Shown: positions 13,717 through 21,385 of the stretch, piece by piece
How the letters are laid out: each line of letters starts with the position of its first letter
How positions within the stretch are numbered: position 1 is the stretch's first letter
Assembly (NCBI RefSeq): GCF_009911645.1
Contig: NZ_QWKI01000032.1
Coordinates: forward strand, 1 to 43,706
Direction: 5' to 3'
Length of the DNA: 43,706 nt
Source: Pseudoflavonifractor sp. 60
Lineage (GTDB): Bacteria; Bacillota; Clostridia; Oscillospirales; Oscillospiraceae
The notes under the pieces: model-generated
Databases searched by the model: none
The model's input: the letters and a program-made list of their open reading frames with translations, nothing else
Told to the model about the DNA's origin: nothing
Made by a program: the position numbers and the translations under genes

Positions 13717-16080
13717 TTATTTCGCTTCGATGATGCGCACCTGCTGGCCCACAGGGTCAACGTAGATGGTAAAGCTCTGGGAGTAGCCCTTGATGGCGGC
13801 CAGCCGGTCCTCGCCGGTGAGCCAGTTCTCCTGGGCGACCCGGTTGCTGCTGCTGCGGCAGTAGAAGCCCTCCACATCGTCGGCAATGCGGTAGGTCTCG
13901 CCCTTGGCGGTGACGTAGTTTGCGCCCTGACTCTCGAAGAAGTCGCTGCCTTTCACGCCGGTGATTTCGGTCAGCTTGATAACTCCGGTGAGGGTGTGCT
14001 GGCTCCCCTCGGTGTTGCCGATGGGGGTCCCCACAATAACGCCCACCATATCGCCGCTCTCTCCCGCATAGGTGGCGGCGCTGATGAAGCTGATCTCGCT
14101 GGAACCGTTGCGCAGGTACCAGGAGTGGCGCTGGGTGTCGGGGATGGTGTTGCCCTCCTCGTCCACGCCGCCCGGCTCACCGGAGTAGCCGCCCACCATC
14201 ATGCCGTAGATGTAGGCGCTGCCGGTGACCTCCCGGAGGACAATGTAGTCCACCACGTTGGAGCTGTTCATGTGGTAGGCGTAGATATTGGCTACCTCGA
14301 TCTGCTCCATGGTCAGAGTGCTGAGGCTGATGGGCACGGTGGCCCCGCTGCTCACCCGTTCGAAGATGCGCACGCCGGGGGAGACATTGTAGCTGCCCAG
14401 CTTCATGGAGGAAATCTGGAAGGCCCCAGGGGCGCGGTTCTCAGACAGCCGTCCGGCGCTGAGGTGGTCGCTGCCCGCAGTGATGACGGCCAGCTGGCCC
14501 TGTAGGTTGTCGCCGTTGGTGATGGTGCCGCTGAGGGTCATAGTGCCCCCGTTGGGCAGGAAGATCTTGGCGGAGCCGCCTTCCACTACGCCCACCGCAG
14601 TGGAGCGGGTCTGGGGGGAGGAGGGGAGGATGCCGGCCACCTTGCCGTCGGCGGTGAGGAGAAGGGAGACGCTGTCGCCGGGCTTCAGGTCGCCGATGGT
14701 ATCCCAGGCGCTCTCCAGGACCTGGAACTCGTTGCCCACCACACTGAGGGTCTGGGGAGTCTTGGCGGAGGGCTTAGGGTCGGCGTAGGTGGCGGTGATG
14801 CGCAGGTCGGACACCACCAGGGTGTTGGTCATCTGGTCGTAGGTGACCACGTCGTAGGGCTTGATATCGGACAGGCCCACGCTCTGGCGGTTCTTAACAA
14901 TCTTAAAGTCGGTGACGCCGCCGGTGAGCTTATGGAAGGAGGCGGCAGTGGCCCGCTCCAGAATGACCACCGCGTCGGAGTCCGCCGTGGTGACGGTGCT
15001 GGTGGCGTAGACGGCCACCACCTTGCCCTTCTCGGAGTAGAGCATCAGCTGAGTCCCGGCGTAGAGGGTCGTATAGGCGTCCAGATAACTGGTGCTCTGG
15101 CCGGCGGAGGCGGTGTACACTGGGGTACGGGCGGAGATGGTGTATTGGGCCCCCTTCACGTCCTTCACCGAAGTAGACTGGGCGTCGCCGGACAGGGTTA
15201 TGGAGACAGCGGTGGAGTCATCGGGGATGAAGGTGACGATCTCCTCCTTGTCGTTGAGAACCAGGTTCCCCCGCTTGCCCTGGAGGGAGGCGGGATTGCC
15301 ATCCCCGTGGGCGGGGAGGTAGGCCTCGGAGTTCTGGTTGCTGGAGGTGCGGATGGCCCCCCGGGTGCTGCCGTCGTCGGTCTCCACGTTGACGGCCAGG
15401 ATGATGGTCTTCTCCGGGAGGACGGTGCCCAGGCTCTCATAGTATACCTTGCCGTCCACGTCCTTGCACTTCAGAGCGTTGACAAAGAGCTGGGCGGCCT
15501 GGGCCCGGTTGATGCCGGCGCTGTAGTCGGCGGGCAGCCCGGCGGTGAGCCCGATGGAACCGGCCAGATTCATAAAGCCCTGGGGCCACACCGCGCCGGT
15601 CTGCTGGCTGGTGTAGCGCAGAGCCCGAAGGAGAATGGTCACCGCCTCGGCCTGGCTGATGGTGCTGTCGGGCTGGAACCGACCGTCGCCCACCCCGGAG
15701 ATGAGGGGAATGTCCTTGTCCCCCTCCTTCACGGGGCTGTAGGAGGCCGCCAGATTCACATAGCTGCGGGCCCAGTGGTCTCCCTTCACGTCGGAGAAGA
15801 TGGTGCGGGTGGCGTACTGGGCCACCTCGTCTCCCTTCTGGAGGAAATTGATCACCATAGTACAGAATTGAGCCCGGGTCAGGGTTCCGTCCGGATTAAA
15901 GCGGCCGTCCCCTGTGCCGGTGACAACCCCCATCAGCCGCAGAATGTCCGCGTTGACGGCGGTGGTGCTGTCCGAGATGTCGCCAAAGGAGGAGGGCGCA
16001 GCCGGCGCGGGCAGCACCAGCAGCGCCAGAGCCAGCGCCGCTGTCAAAATGGCCGCCGTCAGCCGTTTTGTATTTCTCAT
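13717..16080 (-). CDS. Secreted S-layer homology (SLH) domain protein
   Basis: A 787-residue protein with a clear signal peptide (MRNTKRLTAAILTAALALAL, then LVLPAPAAPS). Two full and one weaker SLH repeats cover roughly residues 30-250, marked by ILRLMGVVTGTGDGRFNPDGTLTR, ISGVGDGRFQPDSTISQAEA and INRAQAAQLFVNAL. SLH domains bind pyruvylated secondary wall polymers and hold proteins on the surface. The remaining two thirds is beta-rich, Gly/Ser/Thr/Val-rich and carries no enzyme motif that I recognise. The ATG at 16080 is preceded by AAAGGTGAG. An open extension upstream enters a dispersed repeat and is not used. It may be transcribed with the ABC genes upstream or separately. The intervening 165 bases hold a repeat, not an obvious promoter. 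Confidence 0.88.
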   Translation of the reverse strand: MRNTKRLTAAILTAALALALLVLPAPAAPSSFGDISDSTTAVNADILRLMGVVTGTGDGRFNPDGTLTRAQFCTMVINFLQKGDEVAQYATRTIFSDVKGDHWARSYVNLAASYSPVKEGDKDIPLISGVGDGRFQPDSTISQAEAVTILLRALRYTSQQTGAVWPQGFMNLAGSIGLTAGLPADYSAGINRAQAAQLFVNALKCKDVDGKVYYESLGTVLPEKTIILAVNVETDDGSTRGAIRTSSNQNSEAYLPAHGDGNPASLQGKRGNLVLNDKEEIVTFIPDDSTAVSITLSGDAQSTSVKDVKGAQYTISARTPVYTASAGQSTSYLDAYTTLYAGTQLMLYSEKGKVVAVYATSTVTTADSDAVVILERATAASFHKLTGGVTDFKIVKNRQSVGLSDIKPYDVVTYDQMTNTLVVSDLRITATYADPKPSAKTPQTLSVVGNEFQVLESAWDTIGDLKPGDSVSLLLTADGKVAGILPSSPQTRSTAVGVVEGGSAKIFLPNGGTMTLSGTITNGDNLQGQLAVITAGSDHLSAGRLSENRAPGAFQISSMKLGSYNVSPGVRIFERVSSGATVPISLSTLTMEQIEVANIYAYHMNSSNVVDYIVLREVTGSAYIYGMMVGGYSGEPGGVDEEGNTIPDTQRHSWYLRNGSSEISFISAATYAGESGDMVGVIVGTPIGNTEGSQHTLTGVIKLTEITGVKGSDFFESQGANYVTAKGETYRIADDVEGFYCRSSSNRVAQENWLTGEDRLAAIKGYSQSFTIYVDPVGQQVRIIEAK

Positions 16081-16141
16081 AGAATTTCTCACCTTTCTTT
16101 GTTGGTTGCCGGTAGGATTGTGGAGAGATTCGCTCCGCCAG

Positions 16142-16226
16142 GGTTCCCGCGAAGCGGATGGGGATTGACCGTCAGAAGTAATTCTAAGGTCCCGAAGTTG
16201 TGCGTTGTAGGACGACAATCCCCCGC
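16142..16226 (-). repeat. Dispersed repeat with conserved ends, copy B
   Basis: On the minus strand GCGGGGGATTGTC (16226-16214) starts the element. After 45 unrelated bases it ends TCAATCCCCATCCGCTTCGC and continues GGGAACC. Copy A at 6503-6596 shares both ends but not the middle. Confidence 0.65.
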
Positions 16227-16245
16227 TGGCGGCTGACGCCGCGTA

Positions 16246-17481
16246 TCAGTCTGCCCGCAGGGCCTCCACCGGCTGGAGCCCGGAGGCTTTCACAGCGGGG
16301 TACATACCGAAGATGACGCCCAGCACCACCGAGAAGAGGAAGGCTCCCAGTACAATACTCTGGGCGGGCCAGAGGATCATGCCGTTGAGGAGGAACTTCC
16401 CCGCGATGAGGGAGCCCATACACCCGATAATGATGCCCAGGATGCCGCCGATGCCGCAGATGACAGCGGCCTCAATGAGGAACTGGGCAATGATGGACCG
16501 CCGCTCCGCGCCGATGGCCTTGCGGATGCCGATCTCCCGGGTGCGCTCGGTGACGGTGACCAGCATAATGTTCATAATGCCGATGCCGCCCACAATCAGG
16601 GAGATACAGGCGATGCCTCCCATGACCAGGGTCTGCATTCTGGCGTATTCCTGCCGGCTCTCCTGCCAGGTGTTGTTGCTGTAGGCGTTGCCCCAGCCCC
16701 CCTGCTGCATTCCGTTTTCGTCAACGGGAAACATGCCGTCCAGAAAGCCCTGGATGCGGGTCGTTACCTCACTGGTGGCAGCGCTGGTGGCGCATTTCAC
16801 CTTCCATCTGCTGATGGTCTGATTCTGGTTCAGGGTACGGTTTACCGTGTAGGGCAGGAGGACCACATTGTCTACCTCCTCCCAGCCCTCCACCGACTTG
16901 GACTGATACCAGCCAATGACCAGGTAGGGCAGGCCGTTGATGGTGATGGTCTCACCCAGGGGGTCGGTGTAGTTAAACAGCTTCTCCTTGATGCCGGCCC
17001 CCAGGACGCAGACGTTGTTCTCCTTCTCAATGTCCAGGAAGGACAGCTCCCGCCCGTCGGCCAGCTCATAGTTATTGCAGATGCCGTAGGAGTCGTTGCC
17101 CAGTACCACCTGGATCATATCCTCATAGGTCTCCCAGTTGTTGGTGGAATAGCTTTTGCCGCCGTAGCGGACGATCATCTCGTTCCACAGCTGGATATCC
17201 GGGGAGATACCCACCACCAAGCTCTTGTCCAGGGCGGCCACATACTCGTTGAGGATGGCGTCCATGTCCTGGCCCGTCCAGGAGCTGGCGTTGACCTGCA
17301 CGATATTGTTGCCCTGCATCTCCATATAGGCCATCTGCTGCTTGTTCTGGCCCGCCACCACCGACACCATGATAACCACTGAGGCCACGCCGATGATAAT
17401 GCCTAACATGGTGAGGAAGGACCGGGTCTTTTTCACATAGATGGATTTGAAGGCCATTTTAAAGGCCTGTACTAAATTCAT
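16246..17481 (-). CDS. MacB/FtsX-type ABC transporter permease
   Basis: A 411-residue permease. The cytosolic start MNLVQAFKMAFKSIYVKKTR leads into helix 1 (about 21-43, LTMLGIIIGVASVVIMVSVV). A large extracytoplasmic MacB-type periplasmic-core domain covers about 45-270. A C-terminal FtsX domain has three helices, with the conserved VTERTREIGIRKAIGA coupling motif (about 312-327) that contacts the ATPase. The stop of the ATPase gene overlaps its ATG (ATGA). With the HlyD-like adaptor and ATPase upstream it forms a MacAB-like efflux or lipoprotein/peptide-handling unit of the kind common in monoderms. The substrate is not evident. Confidence 0.92.
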   Translation of the reverse strand: MNLVQAFKMAFKSIYVKKTRSFLTMLGIIIGVASVVIMVSVVAGQNKQQMAYMEMQGNNIVQVNASSWTGQDMDAILNEYVAALDKSLVVGISPDIQLWNEMIVRYGGKSYSTNNWETYEDMIQVVLGNDSYGICNNYELADGRELSFLDIEKENNVCVLGAGIKEKLFNYTDPLGETITINGLPYLVIGWYQSKSVEGWEEVDNVVLLPYTVNRTLNQNQTISRWKVKCATSAATSEVTTRIQGFLDGMFPVDENGMQQGGWGNAYSNNTWQESRQEYARMQTLVMGGIACISLIVGGIGIMNIMLVTVTERTREIGIRKAIGAERRSIIAQFLIEAAVICGIGGILGIIIGCMGSLIAGKFLLNGMILWPAQSIVLGAFLFSVVLGVIFGMYPAVKASGLQPVEALRAD

Positions 17482-18173
17482 ACTGCCGCCTCCTTTATCC
17501 GCTCATCGGAGACGATCCTGCCGTCGGTCAGCCGCACCCGGCGGCGGGCCTGGGCGGCGATGCCGTCGTCGTGGGTGATCAGGATGATGGTGGAGCCCTC
17601 CGCATTGAGCTGGCGGAGGATCTCCAGCACGTGCCGCCCCGTTTTGGAGTCCAGCGCGCCGGTGGGCTCGTCGGCCATAATGATAGGGGGACGGGTTGCA
17701 ATGGCCCGGGCAATGGCAACCCGCTGCTGCTGGCCGCCGGACATCTCACTGGGGCGGTGGTGGGCCCGGCTGTCCATACCCACCCGGGCCAGCGCCTCCA
17801 TGGCCCGGTCCTCCCGCTCGAAGACGGACACCCCCTGGTAAATCAGGGGCAGGGTCACATTCTCCAGGGCGTCCAGCTCCTGAATCAGGTTGTAGCCCTG
17901 AAAGATGAAGCCGATTTCCCGGTTGCGGATACGGGCCAGCTGGCGGTCGGTCAGGTCGGTGACCTCGGTGCCGTCCAGCAGATAGGTGCCGTAGGTGGGG
18001 ATATCCAGGCAGCCCAGCACGTTCATCATAGTGGACTTGCCGGAGCCCGACTGGCCCACAATGGCCACGAACTCGCCCCGGTCGATCTGGAGGGAGACGC
18101 CGTCCAGGGCCCGGACCTCGCTCTCCTTCCCCTCGTTGTAGATTTTGAAGATATCCTGTATTTCAATCAGCAT
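17478..18173 (-). CDS. MacB/LolD-type ABC transporter ATP-binding protein
   Basis: A 231-residue ATPase with Walker A GQSGSGKST at 40-48, Q-loop IFQGYNLI, signature MSGGQQQRVAIARA and Walker B PIIMADEPTGALDS, then ILITHDDGIA with the switch His. The 'GALDS' and 'RNREIGFIFQ' forms place it in the LolD/MacB group that powers FtsX-type permeases by mechanotransmission. It lies 12 bases after the adaptor gene and overlaps the permease start. Confidence 0.95.
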   Translation of the reverse strand: MLIEIQDIFKIYNEGKESEVRALDGVSLQIDRGEFVAIVGQSGSGKSTMMNVLGCLDIPTYGTYLLDGTEVTDLTDRQLARIRNREIGFIFQGYNLIQELDALENVTLPLIYQGVSVFEREDRAMEALARVGMDSRAHHRPSEMSGGQQQRVAIARAIATRPPIIMADEPTGALDSKTGRHVLEILRQLNAEGSTIILITHDDGIAAQARRRVRLTDGRIVSDERIKEAAV

Positions 18174-18185
18174 GGGAGCGCCCCC

Positions 18186-19913
18186 TTAACCGATCATGAT
18201 TCCGCCGCCCATGCCGTTCTCCTGGCCGGTCCCGCGGCCGGTGAAGACGGTGGTGCCCATCTCCAGGCCCTCAGTGATCTCGCAGTTGTAGGTGTCGGAC
18301 AGTCCGGTGGTCACTGGCACCGGCCAGAAGCCCTCCTCGGCGGTGGGCATATCGGTCCCCATGCTCTCCGGGTCCAGCTCCACCGCGTTGTCCGGCTGGG
18401 CATCGGCCTGGATGAAGACCACCGTCTGGGGGTTGCCCTCCAGGTCGTTGACCCGCTTGATGCACTGGTTGGGCACGGTGATGCAGTCCACCGCCTCGGC
18501 GGTGACCAGTTTATAGTTCAGCCAGGAGCCGTTGTAGATGGAGCCGCCGGAGTTGTCCACCTCCAGGGTCACCGGGTAGGTGGTGGTTCCGGAGCCCACC
18601 TCACCCTGCATAGCCACGTTGGTGACGGTGCCCATCACCGGGTTGCCGTAGTCGTCGGTGAGCTCCATGGTCATGCCCGCCTGGATAAAGCCGATATTCC
18701 GGCTGTCTACCTGAATATCCACCACCATGGTAGTGGTATTGGAGATGGTAATGACGGTGTCACCCTCCTTCACGTCCTGGCCGGGAGTCAGGGTGCAGGA
18801 GAAGACCTGGCCGTCAATGGGGGCCACGGCGTTAAAGTTTTGCAGCCCCTCCTGGGCCTTGGTCACGTCCTCCTGGGCCTGGTCAATCTGCTCCTGCTTG
18901 GCCCGGATGTCTGACTCGATGGTGTCGGAACCCAGATAGAGCAGGGCCTCCCCCTCCTGAACGTCGGCGTAGTTGAGCAGGTTGCCCTGGCCCAGCACCG
19001 GGCCGCCCGCCTTGGTCTCCACGGTGCGGGTCTCGTAGAACTCAGTTTTGCCGTTCTCATAGGGGTAGATCCTTCCGCCGTCGGAGGCGGTGAGTACGGC
19101 GGAGGCGTCCATTTCGGCGGTGAGGGTTCCCGGATTGTCGAAGACGATGACTGCCTCAAAGTGGACCGCCCCCTCGGGGGATATGTAGCTCACCCGGTGG
19201 ATCTCCTCCACCGTGCCGGAAAAGGAGCGCATTACGGCGGGAATGGATACGTCTACGCTCTGGCCGGTGTGGATCTCGTCCTCATAGGCGTAGCTGAAGT
19301 AGAGAGACAGCTTCAGCTTCCGGTCGTTGACCAAGGTCGCCACCTTGATCCCGGTGGTGATCTCCTGCTCGGGCTGGAACTCCTGCACATCCTGGAGCTT
19401 CCCGGCGAAGGGGGCCCGGACGGTCAGGTTGTCCATCTGCTTTTGCAGGTCGGCCATGTCCTTGTACAGGCTGTCCAGCTTCTCCTGGGCCTTTTGCAGG
19501 TTGTCCCGGGCGGCCTGACTGTCGATGGTGTACAGCGGGTCCCCGGCCCAGACGGTCTGGCCCACGGTGACGTAGACCTCCTGCACCGTGCCGGCGGCGT
19601 TGAGGGTGATGGCCGCCGACTCCTTGGGCACCGCGTTGCCGTAGCCCTGGACCACGCTCTGGATGGTGTTGAGCTGGGCCACGTCGGTGAGGGGCTGGCC
19701 CAGGGAGTTGTCCTCCCGGAAGACCAGATACCACATGCCAAAGCCCGCCCCGGCCACAATGGCCAGCAGTACCCCCAGGGCAATCAGCCGCTTTATCATC
19801 TTCTTCCTGCCCTTCCCCGAGGGCTTTTTTGCCGGGGGTCTGGGGGATGCGGCGGGTGGGGCCTCCTGTATGGCCGTATCCTGTACGGGGGCTGTTTCTT
19901 TTACTTCTGCCAT
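18186..19913 (-). CDS. HlyD/MacA-like efflux adaptor
   Basis: A 575-residue membrane-fusion protein. A basic Pro/Lys-rich cytosolic tail (1-40) is followed by one membrane helix (about 41-65, LIALGVLLAIVAGAGFGMWY). A lipoyl-like half-motif (TVQEVYVTVGQTVWAGDPLY, about 109-128) leads to a coiled-coil hairpin (DNLQKAQEKLDSLYKDMADL), and beta-barrel domains follow, including a second lipoyl-like block near VTKAQEGLQNFNAVAPIDGQ. The ATG at 19913 was chosen because GGAGG lies 8 bases upstream. An ATG 15 bases further up contains that site. It is the first gene of the leftward efflux operon, behind a TATAAT promoter and an AT-rich inverted repeat that may bind an OmpR-type response regulator encoded elsewhere. 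Confidence 0.88.
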   Translation of the reverse strand: MAEVKETAPVQDTAIQEAPPAASPRPPAKKPSGKGRKKMIKRLIALGVLLAIVAGAGFGMWYLVFREDNSLGQPLTDVAQLNTIQSVVQGYGNAVPKESAAITLNAAGTVQEVYVTVGQTVWAGDPLYTIDSQAARDNLQKAQEKLDSLYKDMADLQKQMDNLTVRAPFAGKLQDVQEFQPEQEITTGIKVATLVNDRKLKLSLYFSYAYEDEIHTGQSVDVSIPAVMRSFSGTVEEIHRVSYISPEGAVHFEAVIVFDNPGTLTAEMDASAVLTASDGGRIYPYENGKTEFYETRTVETKAGGPVLGQGNLLNYADVQEGEALLYLGSDTIESDIRAKQEQIDQAQEDVTKAQEGLQNFNAVAPIDGQVFSCTLTPGQDVKEGDTVITISNTTTMVVDIQVDSRNIGFIQAGMTMELTDDYGNPVMGTVTNVAMQGEVGSGTTTYPVTLEVDNSGGSIYNGSWLNYKLVTAEAVDCITVPNQCIKRVNDLEGNPQTVVFIQADAQPDNAVELDPESMGTDMPTAEEGFWPVPVTTGLSDTYNCEITEGLEMGTTVFTGRGTGQENGMGGGIMIG

Positions 19914-19994
19914 AATGGTTTCCTCCATTTCAAAAACAGTACTGCCCGGGGCTGCTGTGCCAGTGGGCAGTCCCGCGTTTGTCCATCAGTCCCT

Positions 19995-20024
19995 ATTATA
20001 TGCCCCATCTCCTGAAATAGGCAA
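19995..20024 (-). promoter_or_regulatory. Promoter of the MacAB-like operon
   Basis: On the minus strand TTGCCT (20024-20019), 18 bases, TATAAT (20000-19995), about 80 bases before the adaptor ATG. Confidence 0.6.
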
Positions 20025-20041
20025 TTACAGAGTGATTACAA

Positions 20042-20062
20042 ATTCTTAAAGAATTTTTAAGA
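20042..20062. promoter_or_regulatory. AT-rich inverted repeats upstream of the MacAB-like promoter
   Basis: ATTCTT-A-AAGAAT (20042-20054) overlaps TCTTAAA-N5-TTTAAGA (20044-20062), about 20 bases upstream of the -35 box. The position and TTAAGA-type half-sites fit an activator site. The cognate protein is not in the window. Confidence 0.45.
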
Positions 20063-20104
20063 TACGCCTATTTCCGGATTTTGAGAGCATGTCTATTTAA
20101 TAGA

Positions 20105-20134
20105 CGAAAAAACCCGAAAAAAAGTTCCGGGCTT
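20105..20134 (-). terminator. Terminator of ylmH
   Basis: On the minus strand AAGCCCG, an 11-base loop, CGGGTTTTTT, about 40 bases after the ylmH stop. Confidence 0.7.
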
Positions 20135-20173
20135 CACGTGAAAATTTTTAATTTTATTCCAATGGCTCCCAAG

Positions 20174-20974
20174 TTACAGATATCGCTCTAAAATCAGCAT
20201 GGTACGGCCCTTTTTGGACTGACCGGAGACCTCCTTCACCACAAACTTGCCCAGCCCCCGGCAGGAGATCACATCCCCCTGGGCCACCTGGCGGTCGGAC
20301 TTGAGGCACTCCCGGTGGTTGACGGCAGCCCTGCCCGAGGCGATGAGCGCCGCCGCCTTGCTCCGGGACATGGAAAACCCGGCGGCGAGGACCGCGTCCA
20401 GCCGGAGGGCGGCCACCGTATCCCGGATGGTCTTCACCTGGGGCGGGATGGGGGTTAGCTCCGACAGGGGGATCTCCTCCAGGCGGATCCGCTGCCGCCC
20501 GGCTCCCTCCCACTGGGACAGGAGGATGGGCAGGGTCTCCCGCAGCACCGCCGCCTGACACAGCCCGGGCCGGGGCAGGAGGATGTCCCCCAGCAGCTCC
20601 CGCTCCAGCCCCAGCCCCATGAGGGAGCCCAGAATATCCCGGTGGGTCAGCCCGGCCTCCTCCGGGAAGCGGGCCTGAACGGCGGCCAGGTGCTCGTCCA
20701 TGGTGAGGACCAGGTCCTCCGCCTCCTGCCAGGGGGCCAGGAACAGACAGATGCACCGCTCGCTGTCCGGATAGCCGCCCCAGAACAGATGCCGGGCCGG
20801 ACCCCGGGCGCTGAGCAGACCGGTCACTGACGCCTGCTCCGCCGGAGAGAGAAAGGCGGTGCGGGCGGGGACCCCCCGGCTCTGGGCCTGCTCCAGCTTG
20901 TCCAGGACCCGGGCCAGAAGGATGCGCTCCTCCCCGCTGCGGGCACAGCGGTCCAGCAGTTCTTTTTTGGTCAT
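20174..20974 (-). CDS. ylmH: YlmH-type S4-domain RNA-binding protein
   Basis: A 266-residue protein. The N-terminal part has FLSPAEQASV and HLFWGGYPDSERCICLF, typical of YlmH. Its C-terminal S4 domain (about 185-250) has RLDAVLAAGFSMSRSKAAAL, then ASGRAAVNHRE and the DVISCRGLGKF strand. YlmH binds structured RNA and stalled 50S-peptidyl-tRNA complexes and is encoded in the division-cluster neighbourhood in many Firmicutes. Here it stands alone. The ATG at 20974 has AGGAGAGGAC upstream. A long open frame also runs through another register over the same bases, but its translation is Gly/Pro/Ala/Arg-rich shadow sequence. Confidence 0.9.
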   Translation of the reverse strand: MTKKELLDRCARSGEERILLARVLDKLEQAQSRGVPARTAFLSPAEQASVTGLLSARGPARHLFWGGYPDSERCICLFLAPWQEAEDLVLTMDEHLAAVQARFPEEAGLTHRDILGSLMGLGLERELLGDILLPRPGLCQAAVLRETLPILLSQWEGAGRQRIRLEEIPLSELTPIPPQVKTIRDTVAALRLDAVLAAGFSMSRSKAAALIASGRAAVNHRECLKSDRQVAQGDVISCRGLGKFVVKEVSGQSKKGRTMLILERYL

Positions 20975-21012
20975 CCCTGTCCTCTCCTCTCACACAAAAT
21001 CCGCTGTGCCCC

Positions 21013-21040
21013 TTGACAAAACAGGGCTTTGCGGTATAAT
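21013..21040 (+). promoter_or_regulatory. Promoter of the putative antitoxin RNA
   Basis: TTGACA, 16 bases, TATAAT: a near-consensus rightward promoter with no open reading frame behind it. A strong terminator follows about 90 bases downstream. Confidence 0.75.
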
Positions 21041-21046
21041 AGAAAC

Positions 21047-21135
21047 AGAAGGGCGCTGTCGATAAGCGGTCAGCCCCCCGTGTGGTTAAAAGAAGTAACC
21101 GTAGCTTGGGGAAGCGAGGCGGTTACTTCTTTTTG
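21047..21135 (+). ncRNA. Putative antisense antitoxin RNA of a type I toxin-antitoxin pair
   Basis: The interval runs from the start expected for the promoter at 21013-21040 to the T-run after the hairpin 21088-21133. It carries no reading frame with a ribosome site. Its last 50 bases or so are complementary to the 3' end of the toxin mRNA, including the stop codon. It also contains GGTCAGCCCCCC (21068-21079), which matches 11 of 12 bases of the complement of the toxin ribosome-binding region (21214-21225). This double complementarity and convergent layout resemble RatA/txpA and SR4/bsrG. Function is inferred; exact ends are estimates. Confidence 0.65.
21088..21133. terminator. Bidirectional terminator shared by toxin mRNA and antitoxin RNA
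   Basis: AAAAGAAGTAACCG and CGGTTACTTCTTTT form a 14-bp perfect stem, with an inner GCTT/AAGC. T-runs follow on both strands. The right arm contains the toxin's last codons and stop. Confidence 0.85.
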
Positions 21136-21212
21136 TTATGAGCCGCAATGAAGAGACCGATAACACCAATGATAACGAGCGAATACTGAAACAGCTCCGA
21201 ATATGTAACCAT
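21123..21212 (-). CDS. Type I toxin: small holin-like membrane peptide
   Basis: A 29-residue peptide: MVTYSELFQY, then a hydrophobic stretch SLVIIGVIGLFIAA and the basic end HNKKK. This is the form of the 'putative holin-like toxin' peptides (the group related to TxpA/BsrG) that insert in the cytoplasmic membrane and depolarise or damage the envelope. The GGGGGG ribosome site ends 7 bases before the ATG and can pair in cis with GCCCCC 14 bases upstream of it (21239-21244), so the mRNA is probably poorly translated until processed. It has its own strong leftward promoter and a leader of about 105 bases with several hairpins, as in known type I toxins. An in-frame upstream extension crosses these hairpins and is unlikely to be translated. 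Confidence 0.8.
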   Translation of the reverse strand: MVTYSELFQYSLVIIGVIGLFIAAHNKKK

Positions 21213-21218
21213 TGGACA

Positions 21219-21244
21219 GCCCCCCTTTCCTGAGATCAGGGGGC
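21219..21244 (-). promoter_or_regulatory. Hairpin that can hide the toxin ribosome-binding site
   Basis: In the toxin mRNA GCCCCC (21244-21239) can pair with GGGGGC (21224-21219), which is the ribosome-binding site. A smaller CCTGA/TCAGG hairpin is inside the loop. Confidence 0.5.
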
Positions 21245-21326
21245 AGAAGCGCCCCCTGTCAGGGGACAAACCGCCTACCGTTATGAACAACGCGCCTTGA
21301 GTCCCATCTGGCTGATGGGCACACCT

Positions 21327-21356
21327 ATTATATCCCAGCATATCCGGCATTGTCAA
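21327..21356 (-). promoter_or_regulatory. Promoter of the toxin gene
   Basis: On the minus strand TTGACA (21356-21351), 18 bases, TATAAT (21332-21327). A hairpin GCCCATC/GATGGG follows within the first bases of the transcript. Confidence 0.75.
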
Positions 21357-21385
21357 TCATTCATTCCGCATACAAAGGAGGTTCC

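Noticed and set aside
14932-16236. 434-codon open frame antisense to the SLH protein
   Set aside because: Gly-rich shadow without ribosome site; the opposite strand has a signal peptide and SLH repeats.
17571-18914. 447-codon open frame antisense to the ATPase and adaptor genes
   Set aside because: Runs across two real genes with ABC and HlyD motifs on the other strand; composition is shadow-like.
20154-20993. Alternative 279-codon frame overlapping ylmH on the same strand
   Set aside because: Gly/Pro/Ala-rich; the other register carries the S4 domain and a proper start.
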